From contig CP019636.1 of NCBI GenBank assembly GCA_002163975.1, forward strand, positions 496,001-560,000: a DNA stretch of 64,000 nucleotides, given 5' to 3'. This DNA is from Nostocales cyanobacterium HT-58-2 (GTDB taxonomy: Bacteria; Cyanobacteriota; Cyanobacteriia; Cyanobacteriales; Nostocaceae). Under the pieces are notes generated by a model. The model was not told the origin of the DNA, searched no databases, and saw only the letters and a program-made list of their open reading frames with translations. Shown piece after piece: positions 25,539 through 35,212 of the stretch (position 1 is its first letter; every line of letters starts with the position of its first letter). The translations under genes and the position numbers were made by a program.

Positions 25539-25811
25539 TTACCACCAAACTCTATTGCCTTCTTCGTCAACACGTGCTTGGCGAATCGTATCAGAGATTT
25601 CTTCCGCATCTTTCACATGATGAAGAGCTTTTTTTTCACCATCTGGTTCTTCAACAACAAAATAAGTCGGAACTTGGATGTGGTCACCCGTGATATCTGG
25701 AGCATCAACGGCAAGTTGTTGTGCTTTCTCTTCAATGGTTTGTGGTTGTTCAGAAATGACATCACCCGGATTAACTGCTTGATGAATATCTTTTGGTTTG
25801 TTATCTTCCAT
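25539..25811 (-). CDS. Acidic hypothetical protein
   Basis: A 90-residue hydrophilic protein rich in Glu and Asp: MEDNKPKDIHQAVNPGDVIS, a middle VPTYFVVEEPDGEKKALHHV, and the end RVDEEGNRVWW. No membrane helix, signal peptide or cysteine. Clear ATG, its own strong terminator and a tidy acidic composition support a real gene. I do not recognise the family. It stands alone between long intergenic regions, so context gives no function. Confidence 0.65.
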   Translation of the reverse strand: MEDNKPKDIHQAVNPGDVISEQPQTIEEKAQQLAVDAPDITGDHIQVPTYFVVEEPDGEKKALHHVKDAEEISDTIRQARVDEEGNRVWW

Positions 25812-26610
25812 TAGACTCTCACCGATTATTAAATGTATGACTTGAATGGCTGTTCATAATGGTGGTATGAGCAATAAGCTAAAATAAATTCATGAGTTAA
25901 GATCTAATAGCAAATAGCTATCTCCGCCATAAGCTGCCTTCAGTCTTAACTAAAGCTCATTGATTCCCACCTACTTAATAAACTAGGAAAAAACGAAAAT
26001 TATCTCCTCTTTCTGATGGAATAATTTTTTGATAAAGGTATAAAGTGTAGAGTATCGCTATTCCATATCCCACACTCAACCTCAAAATAGATCAATACTC
26101 AAAAAAAGAAAGCATAGAAAAAACCTGTGCCTTACAACACAGTTTCTTAATAAAGAAAGTTTTGAAGCAGGGAGGTGATTAAGCTTTTACAAAGTCAGAT
26201 GGGTTGATGTGTAAAATTTTAGTGAAGTGCGCTTTTCTTTCAATATCTGTTCTCTTAAGACAGAACTGTAATAACCATAGGACTGTATGACCAGATAACT
26301 ATGACCAGATAACAATGCTCTATCATCTTGAGTGCTTTTGACCTGTCATATTTATAAACAAACACAAAAAGGGCTTTATGCCTTATCCCAATAAAATGTC
26401 TGTAAGTACGTCCTGTGCGTCGGGTTGCCCACCAACTGAAAAATATCTATTTTTATGATTGAGCAAATTTTTCAAAACTCTTAGCATCTTAAGTTTCGTC
26501 CGCAAGTTAAAATCGTGATCCAAAATTGGATATATCAGATATGAGCGGTCAACAGTGCCGCTGCCAATGCTGTTGAAAAAAATGCCAATCTGCCGATCAG
26601 TGCGAAGACT
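25812..26610. other. Long divergent intergenic region with a tandem 14-bp repeat
   Basis: About 800 bp with no convincing gene. ATGACCAGATAAC occurs twice, at 26287-26299 and 26301-26313 (period 14 bp), roughly 300 bp before the PP2C gene; two half-sites for a regulator are possible. A 102-residue minus-strand frame at 26383-26691 overlaps the PP2C start and looks like a shadow. Confidence 0.4.
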
Positions 26611-28941
26611 ATGGAAAATGACGCGGCAACGCTCTACTGCCCAAATGAACTTTGTCAAGCTCCAAATCCCCTTACACACAAGTTTTGCCAAAGATGCTCC
26701 ACACCCCTACCCAAACGATTCCTATGGGCGGTGGCAGACGGGCAGGATGTGGCTAACCCTGGAGAATTATTAGCCGATCGCTATTTGGTTATCAGCAAGG
26801 CGCTTCTTTTAGATACTAAGCCTGCTTTCTTACCCCAGACGCCAGAAGCAGAACATTTACAGGCAATCAGACCTTACTTGAGGCTATTTCCCTACCGCTT
26901 GCACGTACCACAGGTGTATGGCGTGCTGCCTTGGGTGAACGGAACCTCAAAAAAAGAGATATTACTTTTAGAAAAACCGCCGCTTTGCGTGCCCGATAGT
27001 ACAGCTTCAGTGGAAGTGCACTTAGGGAGCAAGTTAACCACGGCTTGGCGTAACGCAACATCAATGCGCCAACTCAATTGGTTGTGGCAAATAGCTTATT
27101 TGTGGCAACCTTTGGCAAGTGAAGGTGTAGCCTCTAGCTTACTGAACCCAGATCTCGTTAGGACAGAAGGGTCGTTAGTACGCTTATTGGAATTAAGTTA
27201 TGACACGAAAACTGCCCCTGGATTACCCCAACTTGGGGAATTTTGGCAGCAGTTACAACCAGAAGCCAAAGGGGCGATTACTGAATTTTTGGGTGAAATT
27301 TGCCGTTGTCTGATTGCGGGAGAAATCCTCTCTGGTGAACAACTCGTTGCTGTTCTAGATAGGGGTTTAGCAGAATTAGGGCAAGAGCAAACACCCATCA
27401 TCAAAATTGCCACGAAAAGCGATACTGGACCGAGTCGCCAACGGAATGAAGATGCTTGTTACCCACCTAGTGGCAGCGTTATTACCAAACCACCATCACC
27501 AACAGCCATCGCTATTGTCTGTGACGGCATTGGCGGACACGAGGGAGGCAATGTCGCATCAAACTTAGCCATTGAAACTATCCAGCAGCAGCTGGATAAC
27601 TTGACAAAATTGCCCTCCAACCAGATAGATCCGGCAATTCTACTTGCTGACTTAGAAAGCTCTGCTGCTGTTGCTAATGACAAAATCAGCCAGCGCAACG
27701 ACAACGAACATCGGCAGGGGCGTCAACGCATGGGCACAACCCTAGTGATGGCACTGCCTATTGCCCACGAAATGTACATTGCCCACGTTGGCGATAGTCG
27801 TGCTTACTGGATTACAAGCTCCGGTTGCTATCAAGTGACTTTAGATGATGATGTTGCTTCCCGTGAAGTCAGGTTGGGTTACGCCACATACCGAGATGCA
27901 ATGCAACAGGGAGCATCCGGGTCTTTGGTACAGGCATTAGGCATGAGTGCCAGCAATTCATTACATCCAACCTCACAACGATTTATTCTTGACGATGACT
28001 GCGTTTTCCTACTGTGCTCTGACGGTTTGAGTGACTTTGACCGCGTGGAGCAATATTGGGAAACAGAAATTCTCCCCATTATTACTGAGAAAAGTGATGT
28101 AGCAACAGTCACAGATAAATTAGTGGAAATTGCAAATAACCAAAATGGGCACGATAATGTCACCATCGCCCTAGTACACTGCGAAGTTAAATATTCAGAA
28201 CCAAAGTCAACCCTCAAAGCCGTCCTTGCAGATCCTTCAGCAATATCAGCAGCTTCAGCCTCTACGAAATTGCAAAGAACAGCACAAGTCACCTCAGAAC
28301 GGCACCAAAATCAAAAAACTCATGTCATCCCAACAAGCAAGCCCGCTAAAGGCATAAAAGTACCGCTACAACTGATTATTCTCCTGCTGCTATTTCTAGG
28401 AAGTGGCGTACTAGGATACTTGTGGCGTCTAGGGTTGCTCCCCATCCCAAGATTATCTGACTCCTTGCCTGTGGCAAATCCTCGGGCAGTGGAACCATCT
28501 GCGCCACTACCGACAATGATTGAATCTGCAGGCAGTTCGAGCAATTCTAATGTGAATGCAGGACGGGTGATTCATACCAACAGCGCCATAGAATTCATGA
28601 AAACGACCTCGCCTCCAGCACAAGTTATTGCCCCAATAGGCAGTGTTTTGCAAATTCTCAAGACGCAGAAAACCCAGACAGACACTTGGGTTTATTTGCG
28701 TGTCTGCTCAATTATTGGGCAAGCAACTCCATCAAACACACAATCACCATCTATATCGAACAAACCTCTTGTTGAACCGGGCAACGAACTCAGAATTTCA
28801 TTCTCTCAACTCAAATCGTTGAATATCCCTAACGCGAAACAAGACATAGCACGCCTGTGTCAGCCGCAACAAGGTGCTGTTATCCCGCCTGTGGAAGTCT
28901 CACCAGTTGAGTCTCTGTTAAACCCTGTGCCTAGGCAGTGA
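26611..28941 (+). CDS. PP2C-type Ser/Thr phosphatase with zinc ribbon and membrane anchor
   Basis: A 776-residue protein. N-terminal zinc ribbon with Cys10, Cys15, Cys26 and Cys29; a middle region (about 50-265) resembling a degenerate kinase-like or scaffold segment; then a PP2C domain (about 268-530) with SDTGPSRQRNEDACYPP, VCDGIGGHEGGNVAS, MGTTLVMALP, HVGDSRAYWI, LCSDGLSDFD and GHDNVTIALV, all metal- and phosphate-binding motifs being intact. One membrane helix follows at about 585-605 (LQLIILLLLFLGSGVLGYLW), with a Pro/Ser-rich C-terminal segment beyond. It should remove phosphate from Ser/Thr proteins at the membrane. The next genes encode FHA phosphothreonine readers, so it probably resets a signalling module. 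Confidence 0.92.
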   Translation: MENDAATLYCPNELCQAPNPLTHKFCQRCSTPLPKRFLWAVADGQDVANPGELLADRYLVISKALLLDTKPAFLPQTPEAEHLQAIRPYLRLFPYRLHVPQVYGVLPWVNGTSKKEILLLEKPPLCVPDSTASVEVHLGSKLTTAWRNATSMRQLNWLWQIAYLWQPLASEGVASSLLNPDLVRTEGSLVRLLELSYDTKTAPGLPQLGEFWQQLQPEAKGAITEFLGEICRCLIAGEILSGEQLVAVLDRGLAELGQEQTPIIKIATKSDTGPSRQRNEDACYPPSGSVITKPPSPTAIAIVCDGIGGHEGGNVASNLAIETIQQQLDNLTKLPSNQIDPAILLADLESSAAVANDKISQRNDNEHRQGRQRMGTTLVMALPIAHEMYIAHVGDSRAYWITSSGCYQVTLDDDVASREVRLGYATYRDAMQQGASGSLVQALGMSASNSLHPTSQRFILDDDCVFLLCSDGLSDFDRVEQYWETEILPIITEKSDVATVTDKLVEIANNQNGHDNVTIALVHCEVKYSEPKSTLKAVLADPSAISAASASTKLQRTAQVTSERHQNQKTHVIPTSKPAKGIKVPLQLIILLLLFLGSGVLGYLWRLGLLPIPRLSDSLPVANPRAVEPSAPLPTMIESAGSSSNSNVNAGRVIHTNSAIEFMKTTSPPAQVIAPIGSVLQILKTQKTQTDTWVYLRVCSIIGQATPSNTQSPSISNKPLVEPGNELRISFSQLKSLNIPNAKQDIARLCQPQQGAVIPPVEVSPVESLLNPVPRQ

Positions 28942-29125
28942 GGTCTGAAAATTAGGTGACAGCGCTTTGCTGAAGAGCAGCACTGGGTCAAAAACTCGAT
29001 AAACTGGTAGAAGAGTTAAATAATACAGGCGATAACTTTAAAATAAAAAACTCGAGGGCAAAAATGTTGCCTTCTCAAATTGTTATTTGAAATGATTTGA
29101 TTTGACCTTTTAGATTAACGAATCC

Positions 29126-30715
29126 ATGCCATCCCTTAACCTGGCGATCGCCCGTCTCGTCAACACAGGCACTGACAGTTTCGCCATTTGGGTGGTGAAT
29201 GCTCCCTATCCCAGTGGCTATGTTCTGCGTGATTGTGTGTGGCTTCCACATTTAACTCAAGCATGGCTTGAGTGGCAGCAAATGTTCGCTGGTCACAGCC
29301 GCTTGGATATTTCCCCAAGAGCAACGCCCAAACAGGCAAATCCTCTCCCTCTGGATTTGGTTGTACCAACGTCCGGTCAAACAACCAGTTACACTGCTCG
29401 TCTGATGCAATATTTGGGAATGAGTCTGTGGAGTTGGGTATTTGATGGACAAATTCTCAATAGCTTTGAACGCAGTCGTGGGATTGCTATGGGTCAGCAT
29501 ACGCGTTTGCGCTTGCTACTGGAAATTCGCGATCCAGATCTCATTGCTCTGCCTTGGGAAATTATGCAGCGCGAACCCGGTCAATCAGCCATTTCTCTGT
29601 CACAACACATACTGTTTAGCCGCACCACGAGTGAAGTCGAACCTCTACCGTATTTAAGAACAGACCAGGCGTTAAATATACTGCTGGTTCTAGGCGAAGA
29701 TGAAAAGCAGCTGCAACTTGACCAAGAAGCCGCTATCCTAGAACAAACCCTTTCTAATGGCTCGCTTGTAGCTAGCAACTACAGTGGCTACGCACCCTGT
29801 ATGGTGAGTACACTCCTGCAACCAACTCCACAGGAATTGATTCAACAGCTAGAAACAAAGGCATATAACGTTTTGTTTTACGCTGGTCATGGTCTACAAG
29901 GACCAGACGGTGGATTGCTGTTTTTGCGACCGGGTATGACCCTCAATGGGATGGAATTAGCCCAAGTGTTGACCCGTACTGGTGTGAAATTGGCAGTTTT
30001 TAATGCTTGTTGGGGAGCACAGCCGGCGGCTGTAAATCACCAAGCTATGCCCCACAGCAGTTTAGCAGAAGTGCTGATCCGTCAAGGTGTGCCTGCGGTT
30101 TTGGCGATGCGTGATGAAATAGCACCATCAGAAAGCCACACTTTTATTCAAGCCTTTGCTGGAGCTTTGCGATCGCGAAAGCCCATTGATGAAGCAGTTG
30201 CCGAGGCAAGGCAACAACTCTTAGCACTTTACAAGTTCAACCAACCCGCTTGGACATTGCCGATTCTTTACCTACATCCAGACTACAATGGAGAACTGAT
30301 AAGAAGTTTTGATGAAGGGATCACAGAACTCCCAGAAACTTCTATTCCAGGAATAGCTTCTTTGCTTCCCAATGCTTCTTTGCGATCGCTCTCCCCAGGA
30401 GGGAAAACTTGGTCATTGCGACCAGGAGTCACCCGCATCGGTCGCACGACAGACAATGATATTGTGATTCCAGAGCCTTCAGTTTCCAAACGCCACGCTG
30501 AGATACTATGTCGCAATACTCTGACAGGAGCTTCCCCAGTGCGAACCTATTACCTGCAAGATTTGTCCACCTATGGAACAACCTGGGTTTTACGAGCTAA
30601 TGTTTGGCAACAAATCCATCGTCAGGAAGTCCCCTTACAGTCTGGTATGCAGTTAAAGTTTGGTAGTAGTAAGAGTCAACCTTGGGAGTTCACTATTGAT
30701 CATGGCTCTGGTTAA
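29126..30715 (+). CDS. CHAT-domain caspase-like protein fused to an FHA domain
   Basis: A 529-residue protein. The CHAT (caspase-HetF-associated) protease domain covers about 60-395: the catalytic His255 lies in NVLFYAGHGLQG and Cys295 in LAVFNACWGAQ, followed by GVPAVLAMRDEIAPSES and AWTLPILYLHP. A C-terminal FHA domain (about 425-525) has RIGRTTDNDIVIPEPSVSKR and HAEI, the phosphothreonine-binding residues, then LQDLSTYGT. The N-terminal ~100 residues are unassigned. It starts 184 bp after the PP2C gene. A protease directly joined to a phospho-reader suggests recruitment to phosphorylated partners, with PP2C acting in opposition; this link is inferred. Confidence 0.92.
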   Translation: MPSLNLAIARLVNTGTDSFAIWVVNAPYPSGYVLRDCVWLPHLTQAWLEWQQMFAGHSRLDISPRATPKQANPLPLDLVVPTSGQTTSYTARLMQYLGMSLWSWVFDGQILNSFERSRGIAMGQHTRLRLLLEIRDPDLIALPWEIMQREPGQSAISLSQHILFSRTTSEVEPLPYLRTDQALNILLVLGEDEKQLQLDQEAAILEQTLSNGSLVASNYSGYAPCMVSTLLQPTPQELIQQLETKAYNVLFYAGHGLQGPDGGLLFLRPGMTLNGMELAQVLTRTGVKLAVFNACWGAQPAAVNHQAMPHSSLAEVLIRQGVPAVLAMRDEIAPSESHTFIQAFAGALRSRKPIDEAVAEARQQLLALYKFNQPAWTLPILYLHPDYNGELIRSFDEGITELPETSIPGIASLLPNASLRSLSPGGKTWSLRPGVTRIGRTTDNDIVIPEPSVSKRHAEILCRNTLTGASPVRTYYLQDLSTYGTTWVLRANVWQQIHRQEVPLQSGMQLKFGSSKSQPWEFTIDHGSG

Positions 30716-30857
30716 GCATTGAAAGCACAGATTGTCTATAACTTGATTTTATCCAGATAGACCAGCACTTTTGAGGAAAATGTCATTCTTTTTGCGGAAA
30801 TGAGACTCTAGCAGCTGTAGCTGTCAATACCACTAAATAATTCATCTGGAGCGACAC

Positions 30858-31499
30858 ATGGCTAAGAAAATTAACGGTTCAAAAACTTCTCATTCCCTAG
30901 CAGCTCAAGTCGATTTAGAGCTTTTAGAAGTACTCCTTTCATCAGAGGATACTACATATCCCTGGAATCCAGCAGACGAAGAATCAGAAAACTATTTTGC
31001 ACAAATAGAACAGCAGTTCCAGCTAGAGGATGTTCTTGATGAGGAACTAACAACACGCTCACAAGCTTTTTACAATCACTTAGACACGCTTTGGTCTAAT
31101 AATTTCAACTCCCAGCCATACAAGTGTACTACAAAACCATCTGTCTTGGCGACCCTGCAAAAAAATTTATCCGCTGGTTTCGCAGCCAGTGTGCCTCAAG
31201 ATTGGATTACGGCAATTGCCCAGAAAGCTGCTGAGATTTTTAACTCAGGGCAGTCTAAAGGTGATCTACTGGTTCAGTGTGTTCAATCTGTACTTCCAAA
31301 TTGGGAAACAGATGACCTATTTGTTATGGCGCGTCCCTTTGCTTACGCTATGAGAAGCGGTGAACAGCAAAATATCAATTCTGTGGTGGAAAACGTCGGC
31401 AATCGTGAGTGGACCAATCTATCCGAAATTGAGAAGGCAAAAGTTAGCCTAGCAGTTGCTTACCATGCGCTTCATGAGCTAAATAACGTTCAGGAGTAA
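30858..31499 (+). CDS. Hypothetical protein downstream of CHAT-FHA gene
   Basis: A 213-residue soluble, acidic protein (LELLEVLLSSEDTTYPWNPA, QIEQQFQLEDVLDEEL, MARPFAYAMRSGEQQNIN). Mostly helical by composition; no membrane segment, no cysteine motif. Starts with ATG after a GGAGCGACAC stretch (a plausible ribosome-binding site), 142 bp after the CHAT-FHA gene on the same strand. I do not recognise the family. Position suggests it could be a substrate, regulator or adaptor of the CHAT protease, which is a testable guess and nothing more. Confidence 0.7.
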   Translation: MAKKINGSKTSHSLAAQVDLELLEVLLSSEDTTYPWNPADEESENYFAQIEQQFQLEDVLDEELTTRSQAFYNHLDTLWSNNFNSQPYKCTTKPSVLATLQKNLSAGFAASVPQDWITAIAQKAAEIFNSGQSKGDLLVQCVQSVLPNWETDDLFVMARPFAYAMRSGEQQNINSVVENVGNREWTNLSEIEKAKVSLAVAYHALHELNNVQE

Positions 31500-31792
31500 G
31501 CCTGATTTCAACTTTCTCTTTCCTACTTTGATTCCACCAAGAGGACAAGTGACACTGCAAGGCAAGAGTCAACTCTGTTGCTGATCTCAAAATGCAGAGA
31601 TTTTTCTCCTTCTTTAGACACAAAAACCCTAATATAATTCAACTTTAGCTAGTCCTAAACCCCATCCTCATCCATCCAAAGACGTAACAAGCAAGTTGAA
31701 AGCAGTCACAATTGCTGCTTGTGGACTGAAGAATGAATTATAAATGAATAATTTGCTCTCTCATCTCCCTCATCGTCATCTCCTCCCACTCT

Positions 31793-33196
31793 TTACTTGG
31801 GTCCAAGAAATCGAGTCGCGAAATTTTGCGATCGCGTTGGCGAAAGCGCCCTAGCTTTGAGAATAGCTGCCATCAAAAAGGCGTAAGATAAGACTCCCAC
31901 AATCACCAACAGCAAACCATTAAGGACTCCCGTTGCATTCCACAAAGCGTGTAGTCCAGATGCTGTCAAATAACCAACTAGCAAAATTTGCCAACTTTTG
32001 GAAGGCTTGAGCACAGCCAACCCAACAAAGTATCCAAGATATCCACTATAAGCCATGTGTCCAGCAACAGAACCTAGAATTCGTGGAATCAGCAGTTGTA
32101 AACCCACAAGTTGACCGGTTCCTAAACCTGACTGTGCTGAAACGCTTTGAGTAATAGTTGGCACATATTGTCCCAGAGTTTCCAACAGGGTAAAGCCCAC
32201 AGCAGAAGCCGTTCCTAAAAGAATTCCATCAAGAGGTTCTGCGATACCGATACGTTCCCGCCACGGCGATGGGACGACCCTAGCAACGAGAAATGCGACT
32301 AGTAAAGGTATTGCCTTGAGTAATTCTTCCATCAAGCCAGCACCGAAAAACATCCGCACCAGCAATTCTGTAAAGGTAATGACCTCCTGTTCTGAAGGCA
32401 AGTTCCCCGGTAACAAACCGCGAAACACAAAGATAAACAAATCCAAAACGGGAGTGAGCAAAATGACCGCCGTGGTCAATGCCGACGCAAACAATACCCA
32501 CCAAGGCTTTGGTTTGCCACACAACTGGTAAATAAAGTAGTAAGCAGCGCAAGCTATATAAATCGCCACTATGACTTGATTCGCTCGTGGTTGACCTACC
32601 GTAGCAAACATCAGGACCACGAAGACAACAGTGAGAATTCCTGGTATGAGGTAAGCTTTACGAGTTAAATCCTTGCCAGTAGAAATAATGGGAAACAGCT
32701 GAGTGAAGCTGAGTGAATCTGGTGGCGGGGGTTGAGGAGGTTGATAAAACGTTGAGGTTGATGTTGGGTAACTATTTGCAGGGGGAAGCGGTGTAGCCGC
32801 TGCTGGAGCGATCGCAGTGGCTTGTTGGTGGTTGAGTTCAGACTCAAAAATAAATTCTGGACCATCATGACCCAAAGTAATCCGGTCTCCTGGCACTAAT
32901 TGCTGACAACCCTCCAACCGTTGTCCGTTTAGGTACGTGCCATTAGCACTAGCCAAATCACAGATTAACCAGTTAGATTCCACATCTGGAGATGAAGGGA
33001 GAGGACGAACCGCTGCATGACGACGAGAAACCATGCGGTACAACATGGCATCCAAAACAACTTGACAGCTGGGATCACGTCCAATGACTACCTCTTGACT
33101 GGGGAGTAGCGAGTAACGAGTCTCTGATCCAAAAGACGTTCCAATACCAGACACTTGCCGCAGGATTGCATTCTGTCTTGCATTTTTGCCTGTCAT
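31793..33196 (-). CDS. FHA-domain PrsW-type intramembrane metalloprotease
   Basis: A 467-residue protein. FHA domain at about 25-115 (VVIGRDPSCQVVLDAMLYRM, VSRRHAAVRP, LASANGTYLNGQRL), a Pro-rich linker (about 125-165), then eight or so membrane helices carrying the PrsW motifs: GLMEELLKAIPLL with the Glu-Glu-x-x-Lys pattern, GFTLLETLGQY, GHMAYSGYLGYFVG with its His, and HALWNATG. PrsW proteases cleave membrane proteins such as anti-sigma factors in Bacillus. The phospho-reader suggests cleavage controlled by threonine phosphorylation. Convergent with the PP2C/CHAT genes, 290 bp away, and so probably the fourth member of the cluster. Confidence 0.9.
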   Translation of the reverse strand: MTGKNARQNAILRQVSGIGTSFGSETRYSLLPSQEVVIGRDPSCQVVLDAMLYRMVSRRHAAVRPLPSSPDVESNWLICDLASANGTYLNGQRLEGCQQLVPGDRITLGHDGPEFIFESELNHQQATAIAPAAATPLPPANSYPTSTSTFYQPPQPPPPDSLSFTQLFPIISTGKDLTRKAYLIPGILTVVFVVLMFATVGQPRANQVIVAIYIACAAYYFIYQLCGKPKPWWVLFASALTTAVILLTPVLDLFIFVFRGLLPGNLPSEQEVITFTELLVRMFFGAGLMEELLKAIPLLVAFLVARVVPSPWRERIGIAEPLDGILLGTASAVGFTLLETLGQYVPTITQSVSAQSGLGTGQLVGLQLLIPRILGSVAGHMAYSGYLGYFVGLAVLKPSKSWQILLVGYLTASGLHALWNATGVLNGLLLVIVGVLSYAFLMAAILKARALSPTRSQNFATRFLGPK

Positions 33197-33443
33197 CGAG
33201 TTACAGGGTGTTTCTAAACTATTTCCGAGAAGAAATTGGCAAAGTAGGACTTAACCTTAGCCACAACAGCGAAATTGCTAAATCCACTATAGCTTCAGTC
33301 AATGCTTATCAATAAGAAATTAAAAAAATCAAAATAAACATAGAGCTTTATATAATTTTGGTCAGTATTACCCTTGACAGTTGATGCATAACACTCCACT
33401 GTCACTAATTTCACGCTGAAACATCTTTGAATGCTAGTTCGTT

Positions 33444-34043
33444 CTAAACAGTAGCCATTTCCAGATGCTCAATCTTTGTACCAAGTCGCTTGAGGAATTC
33501 GGCTAACCACCGGGGATGAGCAGGCCAAGCTGGTGCGGTGACTAAGTTACCATCAACGACAACTTCATCAGCTGGCACATTCACATAGGTACCACCAGCA
33601 CGCTGCACATCTGGACCGCAAGCAGGGTAAGCAGTACACTTTTTGCCTTGCAGCACATCAGCAGCAGCCAACAACTGCAAGCCGTGACAAATCGCAGCAA
33701 TAGGCTTGTTTCCTTCAGCAAAGTGGCGGGTTATTTCTAGCACCTGCTGATTAAGGCGGATATATTCAGGTGCGCGTCCTCCAGGAATGACCAAGGCATC
33801 ATAGGTTTCTGCTTTGACCTCCGCAAACGAGGCATTGAGAGTGAAGTTGTGACCGGGTTTTTCACTGTAAGTTTGGTCACCTTCAAAATCGTGAACAGCA
33901 GTCCTCACTTTTTCTCCGGCTTTTTTGTCTGGACAAACTGCATGAACGGTATGTCCCACCATTTGCAAAGCTTGAAAGGGAACCATCACCTCGTAGTCTT
34001 CCACATAGTCCCCTACGAGCATCAAAATCTTTTTGCTAGCCAT
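33444..34043 (-). CDS. DJ-1/PfpI family protein
   Basis: A 199-residue protein of the PfpI-like class I glutamine amidotransferase fold: [36 protein letters not shown], the nucleophile elbow [16 protein letters not shown] (Cys followed by His), and a C-terminal [20 protein letters not shown]. Relatives include proteases/glyoxalases and deglycases that act on damaged or glycated molecules. The Glu of VEDYE fits the usual acid partner. It stands alone downstream (in strand sense) of the nitrate genes; no functional link is evident. Confidence 0.9.
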   Translation of the reverse strand: MASKKILMLVGDYVEDYEVMVPFQALQMVGHTVHAVCPDKKAGEKVRTAVHDFEGDQTYSEKPGHNFTLNASFAEVKAETYDALVIPGGRAPEYIRLNQQVLEITRHFAEGNKPIAAICHGLQLLAAADVLQGKKCTAYPACGPDVQRAGGTYVNVPADEVVVDGNLVTAPAWPAHPRWLAEFLKRLGTKIEHLEMATV

Positions 34044-34210
34044 TTTCTGCCTTAGTCAGGAGTTATTAGTCATTAGTCAATCTTAATTTATGTTTGCTTG
34101 TCTTAGGTGGACTATTATAAAAATTTTGTAAAATGATATAATTTCTCGCCTTATCAAGAGCTTCCTATCTTTATCTTTTACCTTATTTTCAACTGAATTC
34201 TAATAACTGA

Positions 34211-34663
34211 TCAAAGCAAATGAAATTCCTTCAAAGCTTTGGGAAAGTTTTGATTTTCATGACTGGGACGGCTAAGTTTAATCAAGGCAAAACGTTGTAA
34301 TGGAGTTAATTCTGCCCATTGTTGAGATGAAAGAGTAACACCAAAGTCTCTCGCTTTCTCCTCAAGGTTTCTAGGTATAGTGTTAGCATCCAACCACGCG
34401 GGATGCGGTTCAATTGGCAACTCAGCAGCTGGTGTACCAGTACGTTTTATAATCAGGCTCTGAAGATACTCTCTGTATGCTTGAACTTCTGCTTCTGTAG
34501 AGCAAGGTAATTCGACTAAGGTTTCACGCTCGGCTTTTGTCAAATGACTCCAATCAGATAGCTTTAACTTAATGCCAGAAGTATCAAGTTTTTGGCGTAC
34601 CTGCATAGGAATACAACGCAGGGAATCTACAAAATCTGCTTCAAATTCAAAAAAATCTACCAT
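34211..34663 (-). CDS. Nitrate reductase associated protein
   Basis: A 150-residue soluble protein matching the cyanobacterial family named for linkage to nitrate reductase: FFEFEADFVDSLRCIPMQVR, then QKLDTSGIKLKLSDWSHLTK, then ETLVELPC, and HPAWLDANTIPRNLEEKARD, then TPLQRFALIKLSRPSHEN. Its biochemical role is not established; co-occurrence with narB suggests help in enzyme maturation or regulation. Last gene of the nirA-to-narB strand run, 16 bp after the PsiE-like gene. Confidence 0.9.
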   Translation of the reverse strand: MVDFFEFEADFVDSLRCIPMQVRQKLDTSGIKLKLSDWSHLTKAERETLVELPCSTEAEVQAYREYLQSLIIKRTGTPAAELPIEPHPAWLDANTIPRNLEEKARDFGVTLSSQQWAELTPLQRFALIKLSRPSHENQNFPKALKEFHLL

Positions 34664-34679
34664 AAAATTCTACTTTGCT

Positions 34680-35144
34680 TTACATTTTTTGTTTATTGCT
34701 AAACCGAATTATTAAATAACTGATTGATAAGGCAAGAATGGCAATTCCCAGACCGATAATGTCAATACCTGTGACTTTTCTGAGGTCAAGAATAATAATT
34801 TTCCGAGCTATAGCAATTAAGGAAGTAACAATAACTAATTCAACTTGTAAAACGTGTTTTTTGAGATATCCTGTGATGTTTTCTAAAATTTCTAAAGCAA
34901 TTAAGATATTGAGGAATAAACCAAAGATTTCAAATAATGTTGCGTTAAACTCACCATGAGGTGTATAAAATAATTCTTTATAAAGAAAATATCCCAGGTC
35001 AACAATTGCTGCCACAATGACTATCACCATAAAAAGAGATAGTAACTTGGATACTACCACTTCTATGTTTTCAATGAAGTGCATAAACTTCGCATCATTG
35101 GTGCTTTCTGCAATTTTCTTGAGTAGTCTCCTCATTTGTTGCAT
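34680..35144 (-). CDS. PsiE-like (phosphate-starvation-inducible E family) membrane protein
   Basis: A 154-residue protein with four membrane helices: LLSLFMVIVIVAAIVDLGYF, TLFEIFGLFLNILIALEILE, VELVIVTSLIAIARKIIIL and the C-terminal IIGLGIAILALSISYLII. The order and the basic segment between helices fit the PsiE family, whose function is unknown. The start is uncertain: ATG 35144 is chosen, but an in-frame ATG at 35217-35219 that overlaps the narB stop would add 25 residues. Directly downstream of narB and probably in its transcript. Confidence 0.75.
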   Translation of the reverse strand: MQQMRRLLKKIAESTNDAKFMHFIENIEVVVSKLLSLFMVIVIVAAIVDLGYFLYKELFYTPHGEFNATLFEIFGLFLNILIALEILENITGYLKKHVLQVELVIVTSLIAIARKIIILDLRKVTGIDIIGLGIAILALSISYLIIRFSNKQKM

Positions 35145-35212
35145 CCCATTCTGAGTTTTCTGGTCATGGGTTCGTAGTAACGCCTTAAGCGTTACTACCA
35201 GCCAATAGCAAC

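Noticed and set aside
26383..26691. Minus-strand 102-residue frame overlapping the start of the PP2C gene
   Set aside because: Antisense to the zinc-ribbon start of a confident gene; no family features.
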